A stretch of 56,387 bases of DNA, from positions 1 through 56,387 of the forward strand of contig JADLEJ010000015.1 in assembly GCA_020846195.1 (NCBI GenBank), in the 5' to 3' direction. The notes under the pieces were generated by a model that saw only the letters and a list, made by a program, of their open reading frames with translations, ran no database searches and was not told the DNA's origin. The DNA is from Nitrospira sp. (GTDB lineage Bacteria > Nitrospirota > Nitrospiria > Nitrospirales > Nitrospiraceae). Made by a program: the position numbers and the translations under genes. Shown here one piece after another: positions 9,743 to 17,912 of this stretch (position 1 is its first letter; each line of letters begins with the position of its first letter).

Positions 9743-9961
9743 AGACATTCCTTCGAAAAAATCCGCGAGTTTAGAATTTGTACTATACGGCTGACGGCGC
9801 GCCGCCGTCAAGGCAACTCATGGGGAATAGGCCTGAATCTCAAACAGTTAGGACAAGGGCCCTATGGCGATATGGGCCTGTAGGAACCAGGCCGCGGGCA
9901 GGGGAAACAGCCTGTTCGCCGTCAAGAAACTCCCCGGCGGCGAACAGGCGATCAGAGACCG
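9743..9961. other. 219-bp intergenic region with three hairpins
   Basis: No gene is seen. Three inverted repeats stand out: 9792-9810 (TGACGGC/GCCGTCA, 5-nt loop), 9858-9878 (GGCCCTAT pairing with ATAtGGGCC, one bulge) and 9911-9948, listed separately. The first lies about 50 bp upstream of the nuoF-like start and could affect its expression. Confidence 0.5.
9911..9948 (-). terminator. Hairpin after the PuuD-like gene
   Basis: CCTGTTCGCCG (9911-9921) pairs perfectly with CGGCGAACAGG (9938-9948), an 11-bp GC-rich stem with a 16-nt loop, beginning 13 bp past the stop codon of the PuuD-like gene. No clear T-run follows on the minus strand, so termination strength is uncertain. Confidence 0.5.
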
Positions 9962-10549
9962 CTACTTGAAGTGACTCCCAGCGCCCATGAAGAACAACAT
10001 GGGAATCGAGAGCAGAACGTTAACACGGGACGCATAGAGCGCGGTCTTTCCCCAGGCCGCCATTTCGGCGGGTGCCGGAGTCCCCTGCGCCGCGGCCGTC
10101 ACCGCTGCAATAATCTTCTTCTGATTGGGCCAAATGATCGCATGGACATTGACCATCATAATGATGCCCAACAATCCGCCGATGCCCAGCGCCATCGCCC
10201 CAGTCCCACCCTTCGCATACAGGTAGAAATATAACCCGATCCCCGCCAGCACCGTCACCGTCGCGCCATGGCGAAACCAGTTGAGCGCCAACGGCATCAG
10301 CTTCGGGATCACGATATTTTTCGTCGGTCCATCCAGGCTTTTCAGAAAAGCCGCATTGACCAGATTAAAGAAATACAACAACCCAATCCAGGTGATGCCC
10401 GCAAGGAAATGCACCCAGCGCATAATCATGCCGACCCACTCGACCTCACCGGCGCCGATCCCAGACATGCCGAGAAACACTCCTATCAACACAACGGCCA
10501 GCGCGAATCCCGCGCCAATCGTCTGCATCGGATCTTCAAGAAATTTCAT
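9962..10549 (-). CDS. PuuD-like (urate oxidase N-terminal domain) integral membrane protein
   Basis: A 195-residue membrane protein with about five hydrophobic segments. The block MRWVHFLAGITWIGLLYFFNLVN and the later NVHAIIWPNQKKI match the membrane domain of the PuuD/urate hydroxylase family as I recall it. In PuuD that domain is fused to a C-terminal cytochrome c; here the protein ends after the membrane part and has no CxxCH. The ATG follows GGGAGG. Conserved His in WVHF, RHGAT and NVHAI suggest heme or metal binding. Purine oxidation is not claimed, since no other purine catabolic gene is seen here. Confidence 0.65.
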   Translation of the reverse strand: MKFLEDPMQTIGAGFALAVVLIGVFLGMSGIGAGEVEWVGMIMRWVHFLAGITWIGLLYFFNLVNAAFLKSLDGPTKNIVIPKLMPLALNWFRHGATVTVLAGIGLYFYLYAKGGTGAMALGIGGLLGIIMMVNVHAIIWPNQKKIIAAVTAAAQGTPAPAEMAAWGKTALYASRVNVLLSIPMLFFMGAGSHFK

Positions 10550-10646
10550 TGCATCCTCCCCTCACACGGTTTATTGCCCGGCTGCACACTGCCCTGCAGC
10601 CCCTTCAATGTTGCCACGCCACCGGCACCACGCCGGCACGCTAACA

Positions 10647-11588
10647 CTATGCCATCAATCGATCGACGTTCGCGCACAACTCTCGAACAGCCGTCGCAGA
10701 CGCGTTCAGCGCCGCCCGCTCGTCCGCCGTCAAATCGTACTCGACAATCTGCTCTGCTCCGCCGCGGCCCAGCTTCACCGGCACCCCGACAATAACCCCC
10801 TTCAGCCCGTATTCGCCCTCACAGAGCACCGCGGACGGCAACACCCGCTTCTGGTCCTGCATGATCGCATCGACCATATCGACCGCCGAGGCCGACGGCG
10901 CGTAGAACGCACTCCCGGTTTTCAACAACCCGACGATCTCCGCCCCGCCCTCACGCGTGCGCTTCACAATCGCATCGAGCCGGTCCTTGGCAATCAACTC
11001 AGACACCGGCTTCCCCTTGACCGTCGTGTAGCGGGGCAGCGGCACCATCGTATCGCCATGGCCACCCAGCACCATGGCCTCGACATCCGGTCCCGGCACA
11101 TTCAATTCGCTCGCAATGAACGCGCGCATGCGCGCCGAATCGAGCACGCCCGCCATGCCGATGACTCGCGACTTGGGAAACTTGCTGACCTTCAACGCCA
11201 CATGCACCATGGCATCCAAGGGATTGGTGACCAGCAATAAAATGACCTCGGGAGAACGGGCGATCAGCTCCTTCACCACCGACTGCACGATCTTGGCGTT
11301 GGTCGTCAGCAATTCATCCCGGCTCATGCCCGGCTTCCGCGCGATCCCCGACGTGATGACCGCGACCGACGATCCGGCCGTCTCCTCATATCCGTTGGTC
11401 CCGACCACGCGGGTGCTATAGCCGCACACCGGCCCGGCCTGCGCCATGTCGAGCGCTTTCCCCTGCGGAACGCCTTCGACAATGTCGACCAGCACCACAT
11501 CGTACCGGTCTCGCTCGGCTAACCGTTGCGCCGCCGTCCCACCCACATTGCCCGCGCCTACCACCGTAATCTTCGGTCTCTCCATCAT
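10647..11588 (-). CDS. mdh: Malate dehydrogenase, LDH-like type
   Basis: Interconverts malate and oxaloacetate with NAD(H), serving the forward or reductive TCA cycle. The roughly 313-residue protein has the Rossmann loop GAGNVGGT, the substrate-loop arginine in [12 protein letters not shown] (Arg here favours malate over lactate), VTNPLDAM and the catalytic [14 protein letters not shown] precedes two consecutive ATGs (11588 and 11585) and a GTG at 11591; either ATG is acceptable. A long hairpin repeat (11641-11761) lies immediately upstream of the gene. Confidence 0.95.
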   Translation of the reverse strand: MMERPKITVVGAGNVGGTAAQRLAERDRYDVVLVDIVEGVPQGKALDMAQAGPVCGYSTRVVGTNGYEETAGSSVAVITSGIARKPGMSRDELLTTNAKIVQSVVKELIARSPEVILLLVTNPLDAMVHVALKVSKFPKSRVIGMAGVLDSARMRAFIASELNVPGPDVEAMVLGGHGDTMVPLPRYTTVKGKPVSELIAKDRLDAIVKRTREGGAEIVGLLKTGSAFYAPSASAVDMVDAIMQDQKRVLPSAVLCEGEYGLKGVIVGVPVKLGRGGAEQIVEYDLTADERAALNASATAVRELCANVDRLMA

Positions 11589-11640
11589 CACACCTCAGAT
11601 TCTAAGTCTTGTCCGCTTCTCTCCCTACTCCCTATTCCCC

Positions 11641-11761
11641 TTGACGGGTTCAGCGCATCCTTCACTGCGCGCATGCACCGAACGCCGCCCGCAACAGCTC
11701 TTCCATCAATCGATCCCGCGCGCGCGGGGCGCGAGCATAAAGGATGCGCTGAACCCGTCAA
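11641..11761. repeat. Long-stem intergenic hairpin element, copy B
   Basis: A perfect 22-bp inverted repeat (11641-11662 with 11740-11761) encloses a 77-bp loop. The loop begins ACTGCGCGCATGCACCGA and ends GCGCGGGGCGCGAGCATA. These loop ends match those of the copies at 17.0 and 30.5 kb, but the stem sequence is unrelated to theirs. It fills the gap between mdh and the gene ending at 11758, just touching that gene's stop. It may act as a terminator for the gene on its right. Confidence 0.8.
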
Positions 11762-12168
11762 TGCCCACCCTCGTGCTCCGTCCAACCCGCCACCTTGAAA
11801 TTGATCGTGCAGACGAAATTATCGCCGTCGTAAAAATTGACCTTGATCTTCTTCTTGCCATAGGTCGCAGACAAGAACGCTTCCGGATCGTCGATCAAGG
11901 CCTGATAACCGCCCGCTGGATATTCGTTCAGATCGTGGAAGACCACGATCATGCCGACTTTCACTTCTTGGAGCACCTTGGCCCAGCAACGCGGATAGAC
12001 CTCCCAAAACTTGGCGTCGATCATGTCCTTGGTCGGCTCCGGACGGTCTTCGCCAGGATTCACTGGCTGGGCGAACTTGGCCAGCCGGCGCACATAGGGA
12101 TACTGATGCCCGGTAAACAATTTATAGAGCCAGGGCGGCACCACCGGCCGTGCAGATGTATCGGACAT
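11758..12168 (-). CDS. Conserved-looking hypothetical protein downstream of the VWA gene
   Basis: A 136-residue soluble protein without recognisable motifs. It starts MSDTSARPVVPPWLYKLF and is rich in aromatic and charged residues (DAKFWEVYPRCWAKV, VVFHDLNEYPAGGY). There is no signal peptide or membrane segment. Its start lies 4 bp after the stop of the VWA/CbbO-like gene, so it is almost certainly in the same operon and may be a helper of that system. I do not recognise a family. The stop abuts hairpin element copy B. Confidence 0.75.
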   Translation of the reverse strand: MSDTSARPVVPPWLYKLFTGHQYPYVRRLAKFAQPVNPGEDRPEPTKDMIDAKFWEVYPRCWAKVLQEVKVGMIVVFHDLNEYPAGGYQALIDDPEAFLSATYGKKKIKVNFYDGDNFVCTINFKVAGWTEHEGGH

Positions 12169-12172
12169 AGGG

Positions 12173-15100
12173 TTACGTCGTCAATCGTTGATAAATTCGT
12201 GGCAACCGGGCCGGCAACGACTCTACCCGGTCGATCACGGCAAACCGCACATCGCCATACATGCGCCGGAGGTAGGCATCGGCCTCCCGGTCGATCGTGA
12301 CACAAAAAGGATCGATCCCGGCCTGCCGGGCCTCGCGCAATGCGACCTTCGTATCTTCGAGCGAATAGTCGTCTTTATAATCCCCATCGAGAGGGCGCCC
12401 ATCGCTCACGAGGATCAACAGTTTCGTGCGGGCCTCGCAGGCGCGCAGCTTCGCCGTGGCATGACGGATCGCCGCGCCGTCGCGATTTTGCTGCCGCGGG
12501 ACCAAGCCGCCAAGCCGGTGCGCCGTGGCGCGCCCCAACGGCTCATCGAATTCTTTGACCACCGAGAACTCGACCTGCGCCCGGCCCTGTCCAGAATAGG
12601 CATACACCCCGTACTGATCGCCGACCGCTTCCAACGCTTCGCACAGAAGTACCAGACTTTCCTTCTCGATGTCGATCACCCGCCGTCCGCTTTCCAGTTG
12701 CCGGCTAGTCGATCCGCTCACATCCACCAGAAACGCCACCGCGACATCCCGCTCTTTTTTCTCATGCCGGATATAGACGCGGTCGCTACCTTCCATGCCG
12801 GCCTGCTGCTCCGACACCCGGCGAACCAGCGCGTCAAGATCCAACTCCTCGCCGTCGGCCTGAGCCGTCGTGCGCCGGAATGCCGGCGGACGAAGGCTCT
12901 CGAAGAACCGGCGCAGCGCGTTCACCGCACTCCGATGTGTCGTCAGCGCCGCCTCGACCGCCTCATCCGACCCGGATTCGGCTGCCTGCTCCACTACTTG
13001 GCACCACTGGACACGATAGTCCTGAATCGTCACATCCCATTCCGGATACCGAATGCGCTTCACTCCCAGTCCATCGGTCTCCGCTAACGGACGTTCTTCC
13101 ACCGGCAAGGCCAGCAACTCATCGACAACGGCAGGCAGCGCGCGACCACCGCCCATCACGTCGCTCATCGTCTCGTGCCGCTCACCGCCTGAGCTGTTCT
13201 GGTTGCCATGCTGCTCTTTGGAGCCACCGCTGCCGCTACGCTCTCCCGCGGGCTGCTGTTCAGCCGCGTCATGGCCCGGTGCCTGATCTCGCGAAATAAA
13301 CTCGGGATTCATCTCCCCTCGGTACGCCCAATTAGTCATCGGACGGTAGGGATCGCCAGTGGCTTCTGACCCCGTCGGCCCGACGCCCATCTCTTCCGGG
13401 TGATCCTGAACGGGATCGCCCTGGATCATCTCGGCTTTGGGCCGCAACAGTTCCTCCATGCGGACATACACCGCATGCACGAGGCGCAGCGCCTCTTCCG
13501 CCGACGCGCCCGGCGCCAACACCGGACCGCACATCGACCAGAGCACAGCCACTTCGCCCTGCACGGCCCGAGGCACCGCCGATTCAATCGATTCACCGGT
13601 CGAGAGCCGCAAGAGGCAATCAACGAGCAATTCCTTCACCGTCAAACCATGCGCCGGATCGCGTGGAGTCACCGCTTCGCCGGCGACCCGCCGAAGATCC
13701 CGCTGTAGCCCTGGATACTCCCGCTGCAAATGCGCCTCGACTCGCGCATCCTCCAGCACCGTCCAGAGATCTTGTGCTAAGCGGGGATGCGGATAGAGCC
13801 GGAACAAGGCCGCCAGCGAGTCCGGTCGTTGCGCGCCACGCGCATAGCGCGCACAGACCGCCGCCACAACATCCTGAAGCGACTCCAGCGTCAACCGATA
13901 GGTGCCGCACTCAATGTGCCCCGCCTCATGCGCCGCCATCACCAGATAGAGCCGGACATTTTCATCGTAGGTCGGATATTTCCTGAGCAACGCCGGGAGC
14001 GCAATGGTGCGCCCATCGGCGCTGACCGTCGCGCGGGCGGGCGCATCCGTGACCGCTTCCGGAAGCGCCTGGATCTGCACATCCGATCCGCAGAGCCCTT
14101 GCACAAACAACTTAACGGTGCGTGCGACTTGCCTGAGCGGCACCCCGCTCAACGCCTGCTCGACCGATGCCAGCGACCGCTGAGACTCCAGTCCGAAATA
14201 AGCCCGGGCGCCGTCCACACTGTACGCCAGCACTTCCATGCCGGTCTTGAACCAGTTTTCAAATCGCGTAACAGCGTCGGTTGACGCCCCGATCATGCCA
14301 ACGATCTCCGGGGCGCGGCGCAGATAGGCCAGCGTCGCCACCGCATCGTGTTCGCCGAGCAAGGCCCCGTACTGCACAACTTTGAGCTGCCACTCGGCCG
14401 AGGGCAACGCGCGCAGCAGCGTCGGAGCCTCTGCCAGCCAGGCAATCGCCGACTCCGGCGATTGTTCCGCAAACCCCGCCCCGAGCGACAACACTTTGGG
14501 ACGCAACGCCGGATGTTCCAGATCGCCAAGAATCGCCGGGCTGGTCCTGAGAAACTCAATCGTGCCGAGATAGTCGGGGTTGCCGATCGCATTCGGCTGA
14601 ATCAACTTCATCCCGAATCCGACCCATGGCCGAATCTCGCTCAGCGGCAACACCGGCGCGATCGCAGCGAGTTGCCGAATGTATTCCAGCCCCACCACCA
14701 CATCGATCTGCGTCAGCTCCACTCCGATTTCCAGCCAAGGCTGCAACTGCCCGGCAGGAATGACGTCGAGAAGCAGCGGCGCCGTCCGAAGATATTCCAA
14801 CGTGACGTTGGCATCCTGCTCGGCCAGCTCCGCCCCGATGGCGAGAATCGCGCTGCGAGCCTCGGGCTGATCCACCACGCCGAGCATGCGCGGACTTTCT
14901 TTGAAATATTTCAACGCCGACGCACCCGAGGATTCCACCAGGACGATGCCGAGATTGAGCCAGGCGACGACCGGCGCGAGACCGGCCCGGCGGGCTAATT
15001 CAGGCAGCGCCTCGACTGCCGCACGACCGACTTTCTCCGACACATCGGTTAATTCTTCCAGCAACGACAACACCGCCGCCACCGGTTCAGGCTTGCCGCC

Positions 15101-15199
15101 GATCTGAGCCAATTGGGCAGCCAGTTGCTCTGCCGACGCCCGGCCCAGGTCATCGGCCAACCGATCGATCAGCGCTGTATGTGCGTGCGATTCCGCCAT
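12173..15199 (-). CDS. VWA-domain protein of the CbbO/NorD type
   Basis: CbbO/NorD proteins work with a MoxR-type AAA ATPase (CbbQ/NorQ) to remodel or activate a metalloenzyme such as RuBisCO or NO reductase. The 1008-residue protein has an N-terminal half of helical, about 35-residue repeats (recurring ...WLE/A...G...A..YLR.AP...) resembling HEAT/ARM repeats, then a Zn-protease-like VMAAHEAGHIECGT segment near residue 425, and a C-terminal VWA domain with the MIDAS motif DVSGSTS near 825 and VSDGRPLDGDY. The matching MoxR ATPase is at 17913-18731. No RuBisCO or nor structural gene is in the window, so the client is unknown. Confidence 0.85.
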   Translation of the reverse strand: MAESHAHTALIDRLADDLGRASAEQLAAQLAQIGGKPEPVAAVLSLLEELTDVSEKVGRAAVEALPELARRAGLAPVVAWLNLGIVLVESSGASALKYFKESPRMLGVVDQPEARSAILAIGAELAEQDANVTLEYLRTAPLLLDVIPAGQLQPWLEIGVELTQIDVVVGLEYIRQLAAIAPVLPLSEIRPWVGFGMKLIQPNAIGNPDYLGTIEFLRTSPAILGDLEHPALRPKVLSLGAGFAEQSPESAIAWLAEAPTLLRALPSAEWQLKVVQYGALLGEHDAVATLAYLRRAPEIVGMIGASTDAVTRFENWFKTGMEVLAYSVDGARAYFGLESQRSLASVEQALSGVPLRQVARTVKLFVQGLCGSDVQIQALPEAVTDAPARATVSADGRTIALPALLRKYPTYDENVRLYLVMAAHEAGHIECGTYRLTLESLQDVVAAVCARYARGAQRPDSLAALFRLYPHPRLAQDLWTVLEDARVEAHLQREYPGLQRDLRRVAGEAVTPRDPAHGLTVKELLVDCLLRLSTGESIESAVPRAVQGEVAVLWSMCGPVLAPGASAEEALRLVHAVYVRMEELLRPKAEMIQGDPVQDHPEEMGVGPTGSEATGDPYRPMTNWAYRGEMNPEFISRDQAPGHDAAEQQPAGERSGSGGSKEQHGNQNSSGGERHETMSDVMGGGRALPAVVDELLALPVEERPLAETDGLGVKRIRYPEWDVTIQDYRVQWCQVVEQAAESGSDEAVEAALTTHRSAVNALRRFFESLRPPAFRRTTAQADGEELDLDALVRRVSEQQAGMEGSDRVYIRHEKKERDVAVAFLVDVSGSTSRQLESGRRVIDIEKESLVLLCEALEAVGDQYGVYAYSGQGRAQVEFSVVKEFDEPLGRATAHRLGGLVPRQQNRDGAAIRHATAKLRACEARTKLLILVSDGRPLDGDYKDDYSLEDTKVALREARQAGIDPFCVTIDREADAYLRRMYGDVRFAVIDRVESLPARLPRIYQRLTT

Positions 15200-15332
15200 G
15201 CCCCCGTCTATCCACCCATGCCAATCGTGCTAATGCTGCGCTAAATTTGCGAAGTGGTGGATTGTAAAGGACGCCCTGGCGCTTGTAAACTACTGCTCAT
15301 GCGCCGGATGCGCAGATGTGAAGGGAGACCGC

Positions 15333-15764
15333 ATGGCTGAGCCCAAGCAAGAGAACCTCGACAAAATGTGGAAATACGTGAAGAACTGCGCTGAAAAGAG
15401 CGGAACCAGCATGCATCCAACCCCCGCCGTCACCGAAGCAGTCGTGAAGGGACTGGCGATGCACATCGAAGAGCTCGGCAAGCCGCTGTGCCCCTGCAAT
15501 TTTTATAAGGACAAGCAGGCCGAAGCCAAACTCCGGCGGTGGATGTGCGCCTGCGATGAGATGCAGATCTACAAATACTGCCACTGCCTCCTGTTCGTCC
15601 GGGAAGACGGGCTGCCGATTACCGAGTACCTCCCCGAAGGGCACGAGGGACGGGAAATCTACGGCCTCGTCACCGATCCGACGCCCGACAAAGGCCGCGC
15701 GCTGAGACATAAGGCCGCTGCGCCGCCAGCACCCCCCGGCGAGCCCACTCCGTCCAGCAAATGA
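15333..15764 (+). CDS. Ferredoxin:thioredoxin reductase catalytic subunit-like protein
   Basis: The family transfers electrons from ferredoxin to a thioredoxin disulfide through a 4Fe-4S cluster and a redox-active disulfide. The 143-residue protein contains Cys53-Pro-Cys55, Cys72-Ala-Cys74 and Cys83-His-Cys85: CPC-x16-CAC-x8-CHC, the exact spacing of chloroplast FTR-beta, with Pro replaced by Ala in the second pair. The ATG at 15333 follows AAGGGAG; an in-frame GTG at 15318 is less likely. The C-terminus has a Pro/Ala-rich tail. No FTR variable subunit is seen. The next gene overlaps it by 4 bp. Confidence 0.88.
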   Translation: MAEPKQENLDKMWKYVKNCAEKSGTSMHPTPAVTEAVVKGLAMHIEELGKPLCPCNFYKDKQAEAKLRRWMCACDEMQIYKYCHCLLFVREDGLPITEYLPEGHEGREIYGLVTDPTPDKGRALRHKAAAPPAPPGEPTPSSK

Positions 15765-16378
15765 CCATTCTATGGCCAGGCCGGCGCCTCTCGCTCGGAG
15801 CAGCGGTATTGCTCTTGGCCAGCAGCATCGGCCTGAACCAAGGGACCGCAGTGGAACCGAATCCCACAGCGCCTCTGGCATTCAATGAAAAGGAATTCCT
15901 GGCCTACAAACAAAAAGGCCATGGCACGGTAGCAGGCCAGGCCTTCCTCGGGGCCTCTTCAGGGAAGGCCATCACGCAAGCCGGTGCGCCCATCCATTTG
16001 ATTCCGATCACACGCTACACCCGGGCGTGGTTCGACCGCACCGTGAAAGCAACCGCCTGTTCATCGCCAGGCGACCCACCAGCAACTGATGCCGCAGCGG
16101 CATCGCGCCCGCATGTGAATTGCGCCCATGAAGCCCTCAGGGAATTGGCGTCGGACAAGCGAATCCTGCCCTATCTCCGCACCACCAGAGCCAATCCAAC
16201 CGGCCACTTCTGGTTCACTAAAATTCCGGCCGGCCGCTACTACATCGTCAGCATGATCGAAGGCAGTTCACAGAAAGAAGACGGCCCGGCAGGCATCGCG
16301 TGGCTGATTGTTGATTTGGATGCGGCTGAAAAAGCGACCAACCTCGTCGTCACCGACTGCAAAGCCAGCCTGTGCTAG
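15761..16378 (+). CDS. Exported protein of unknown function
   Basis: A 205-residue protein with a signal peptide-like N-terminus (RRLSLGAAVLLLASSIGL), so probably periplasmic. The mature part starts with acidic/polar sequence; a GHGTVAGQAFLG segment and a GHFWFTKIPAGRYYIVSM segment resemble a beta-sandwich of the carboxypeptidase-regulatory or transthyretin-like type (weak resemblance only). Four cysteines could form disulfides. It overlaps the FTR-like gene by 4 bp (ATGA), so the two are co-translated; a thiol-redox link is possible but unproven. Confidence 0.75.
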   Translation: MTILWPGRRLSLGAAVLLLASSIGLNQGTAVEPNPTAPLAFNEKEFLAYKQKGHGTVAGQAFLGASSGKAITQAGAPIHLIPITRYTRAWFDRTVKATACSSPGDPPATDAAAASRPHVNCAHEALRELASDKRILPYLRTTRANPTGHFWFTKIPAGRYYIVSMIEGSSQKEDGPAGIAWLIVDLDAAEKATNLVVTDCKASLC

Positions 16379-16410
16379 TACCCTTTCTTCCTTTTTCCCC
16401 AGGCAGAGTA

Positions 16411-16464
16411 AAGCGGATGGCTCTGGCTGCGCGCATTGTCCGAGCACATTCTTACCCATCGCTT
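16411..16464. repeat. Hairpin repeat element, short copy E
   Basis: AAGCGGATGG and CCCATCGCTT form an imperfect stem enclosing CTGCGCGCATTGTCCGAGCA followed by CATTC. That inner stretch is the best match in the window to the left loop motif of copy A at 17057 (one mismatch over about 25 bases). It lies directly before copy C in the gap between two convergent genes. Confidence 0.65.
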
Positions 16465-16468
16465 AAAG

Positions 16469-16562
16469 CCTAGGCAGCGGGGTTATTTTTATTGCGCGCA
16501 TCCAACGAGGGTCTTCTGAGACCGCGCGTTGGGCGAGCACGAAAACAACCCTGCTACCTAGG
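16469..16562. repeat. Long-stem intergenic hairpin element, copy C
   Basis: Arms of about 22 nt (16469-16490 and 16541-16562) pair with a few wobbles or mismatches, starting CCTAGG and ending CCTAGG. The loop starts ATTGCGCGCATCCAACGAG and ends GCGCGTTGGGCGAGCACG, as in the other copies. It lies between the convergent exported-protein and lipoprotein genes, where it could terminate both transcripts. Confidence 0.75.
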
Positions 16563-16569
16563 CACCCTC

Positions 16570-17004
16570 TTACTCCCACCCACTGACCTCATAGCCCTTC
16601 TCAATCAGACAGCGCACGACACTATCGGCATAGGCCGGATCGGGATCGGCTGGTTTGTACGCACCGGCTGCCATACCGCCGATCAAGCCCAGCCCGCCGC
16701 CGGCGGCCGCACCGATCGCCACGCCGATGCCGCCGCCGATCAAGCCGGTAGAGGCGCCGCCGGCTGCTCCGATAATCAATCCCAGCACGCCGCCACTGAC
16801 AATACTGCCGGTCCGGTTCACTCCGGACGTCAACCCGGCCCGTTCCGCTTTCCCCTGACAAGCGGCAATATCCTGCTCCGCCCCTTCTTTCCCGTTCAGC
16901 TGCAAATGCTTATTCGACCGCAACACCGGCCCCGGCGCCGCACAAGCCCCAAGACTCACGAGCAATAAAACAGCAACGACACGATGGACCGTACGATTTC
17001 CCAC
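16570..17004 (-). CDS. Glycine-zipper lipoprotein, paralogue 1
   Basis: A 144-residue lipoprotein: GTG start at 17004 after GGGAGAGGA, a hydrophobic signal, lipobox LVSLGAC, a polar stretch with EGAEQDIAACQGKAE, then a long Gly/Ala-rich segment with GxxxG repeats typical of glycine-zipper membrane-inserting proteins, and the tail CLIEKGYEVSGWE. It is clearly a paralogue of the next gene upstream (same ending ...KGYEVxGW, same length). A longer upstream reading would run through hairpin copy A. Likely outer-membrane or periplasmic location; function unknown. Confidence 0.82.
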   Translation of the reverse strand: MGNRTVHRVVAVLLLVSLGACAAPGPVLRSNKHLQLNGKEGAEQDIAACQGKAERAGLTSGVNRTGSIVSGGVLGLIIGAAGGASTGLIGGGIGVAIGAAAGGGLGLIGGMAAGAYKPADPDPAYADSVVRCLIEKGYEVSGWE

Positions 17005-17037
17005 AATCCTCTCCCTTCCCCCCTTTTCCTCTCTAGG

Positions 17038-17125
17038 TCCCGGTGCTGATGGATTCACTGCGCGCATTGACCGAGCACATTCCGATCGTGCGCGGGCAGC
17101 GAGCAAGAATCCATCAGCACCGGGA
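17038..17125. repeat. Long-stem intergenic hairpin element, copy A (reference copy)
   Basis: A perfect 19-bp inverted repeat (17038-17056 with 17107-17125) encloses 50 bp. The loop holds two related motifs in direct orientation: CTGCGCGCATTGACCGAGCA next to the left arm and GTGCGCGGGCAGCGAGCAAG next to the right arm. It lies between the two glycine-zipper lipoprotein genes, which are transcribed in the same direction. Confidence 0.82.
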
Positions 17126-17134
17126 GCCTCACCC

Positions 17135-17569
17135 TCACTGCCACCCCGTCACTTCATAGCCCTTGTCTTGAAGGCATCGATTGACAAAATTCGTGTAGGC
17201 CTGACTCGGCTGTGGGGAACCTGCGAACGCGTAAAAGATTCCGGTGAGGAGCCCCCAGACGGCGCCGCTCGCGGCGCCGATTATCGATCCCCTCCCAGCC
17301 GCCCCGGAAATGGCGCCTCCAACGGCGCCGCTCGCAGCGCCGACACCCGCTCCGACCGCCGTGCTCGTCGCCACCCGGGTGCCCTTGCCGCTCGCTTCTT
17401 CCGCACCGGCCGATTCAGCCGATTGCCTGCACGATTCGATGTCCTGCTCCGCCGCTTCCTTCCCGGCCGCTTGCAAATGAGGATTCGGATACAAAATAGG
17501 CTTCGCCCCGGAACAAGCCGATGTCACGAGCACGAGCGAGGCAAGCACCAGCTGCGTCCGCTTTTTCAT
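17135..17569 (-). CDS. Glycine-zipper lipoprotein, paralogue 2
   Basis: A 144-residue lipoprotein with MKK... signal, lipobox LVTSAC, the segment KEAAEQDIESCRQSAES, a central Gly/Ala-rich glycine-zipper region (AVGAGVGAASGAVGGAISG) and the tail CLQDKGYEVTGWQ. It shares its start pattern, cysteine positions and ending with the neighbouring paralogue, so a tandem duplication is evident. Its ATG overlaps the stop of the DUF167 gene by 4 bp. Function unknown. Confidence 0.85.
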   Translation of the reverse strand: MKKRTQLVLASLVLVTSACSGAKPILYPNPHLQAAGKEAAEQDIESCRQSAESAGAEEASGKGTRVATSTAVGAGVGAASGAVGGAISGAAGRGSIIGAASGAVWGLLTGIFYAFAGSPQPSQAYTNFVNRCLQDKGYEVTGWQ

Positions 17570-17886
17570 GAAGCCACCAGCCCTTTCTCTCCGGTCAGGC
17601 CCAATCGCGCCAGCACATCCGCCGCCGCCAGCGTCTGGCAGAGCACCCGTTTGCGCCGCCCCCCGGCGCCGGAGTGAATCGCCAGCGTGGACGGGGGCAC
17701 CGCCAGGCGCTGCGCCAGAAATGCGAGCACCGCCTCATTCGCTTTTCCATCCACCGGCGGCGCCGCGATGCGAATCTTGAGCGCATCCCCGTGCAGGCCG
17801 ACGCATTCGGACCTGGACGCTTTCGGCTGAACCTGGATCGTGAGAATCGCGCCGCCTTTGGTGTCTTGCACGATCGGATGAGTCAT
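17566..17886 (-). CDS. DUF167 (YggU family) protein
   Basis: A 106-residue protein with the family pattern: an early QPKASRSE block, LKIRIAAPPVDGKANEAVLAFLAQRL, and the SGAGGRRKRVLC stretch. The family is small, soluble, widespread and of unknown function. It sits 26 bp downstream of the MoxR ATPase gene and overlaps the next gene by 4 bp. Confidence 0.92.
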   Translation of the reverse strand: MTHPIVQDTKGGAILTIQVQPKASRSECVGLHGDALKIRIAAPPVDGKANEAVLAFLAQRLAVPPSTLAIHSGAGGRRKRVLCQTLAAADVLARLGLTGEKGLVAS

Positions 17887-17912
17887 GGCGAGAGAAATCG
17901 CGGCGGCAGCCG

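Noticed and set aside
10560..10646. Possible terminator downstream of mdh (CCGGC-ACCAC-GCCGG)
   Set aside because: The stem is only 5 bp without a T-run; too weak to list.
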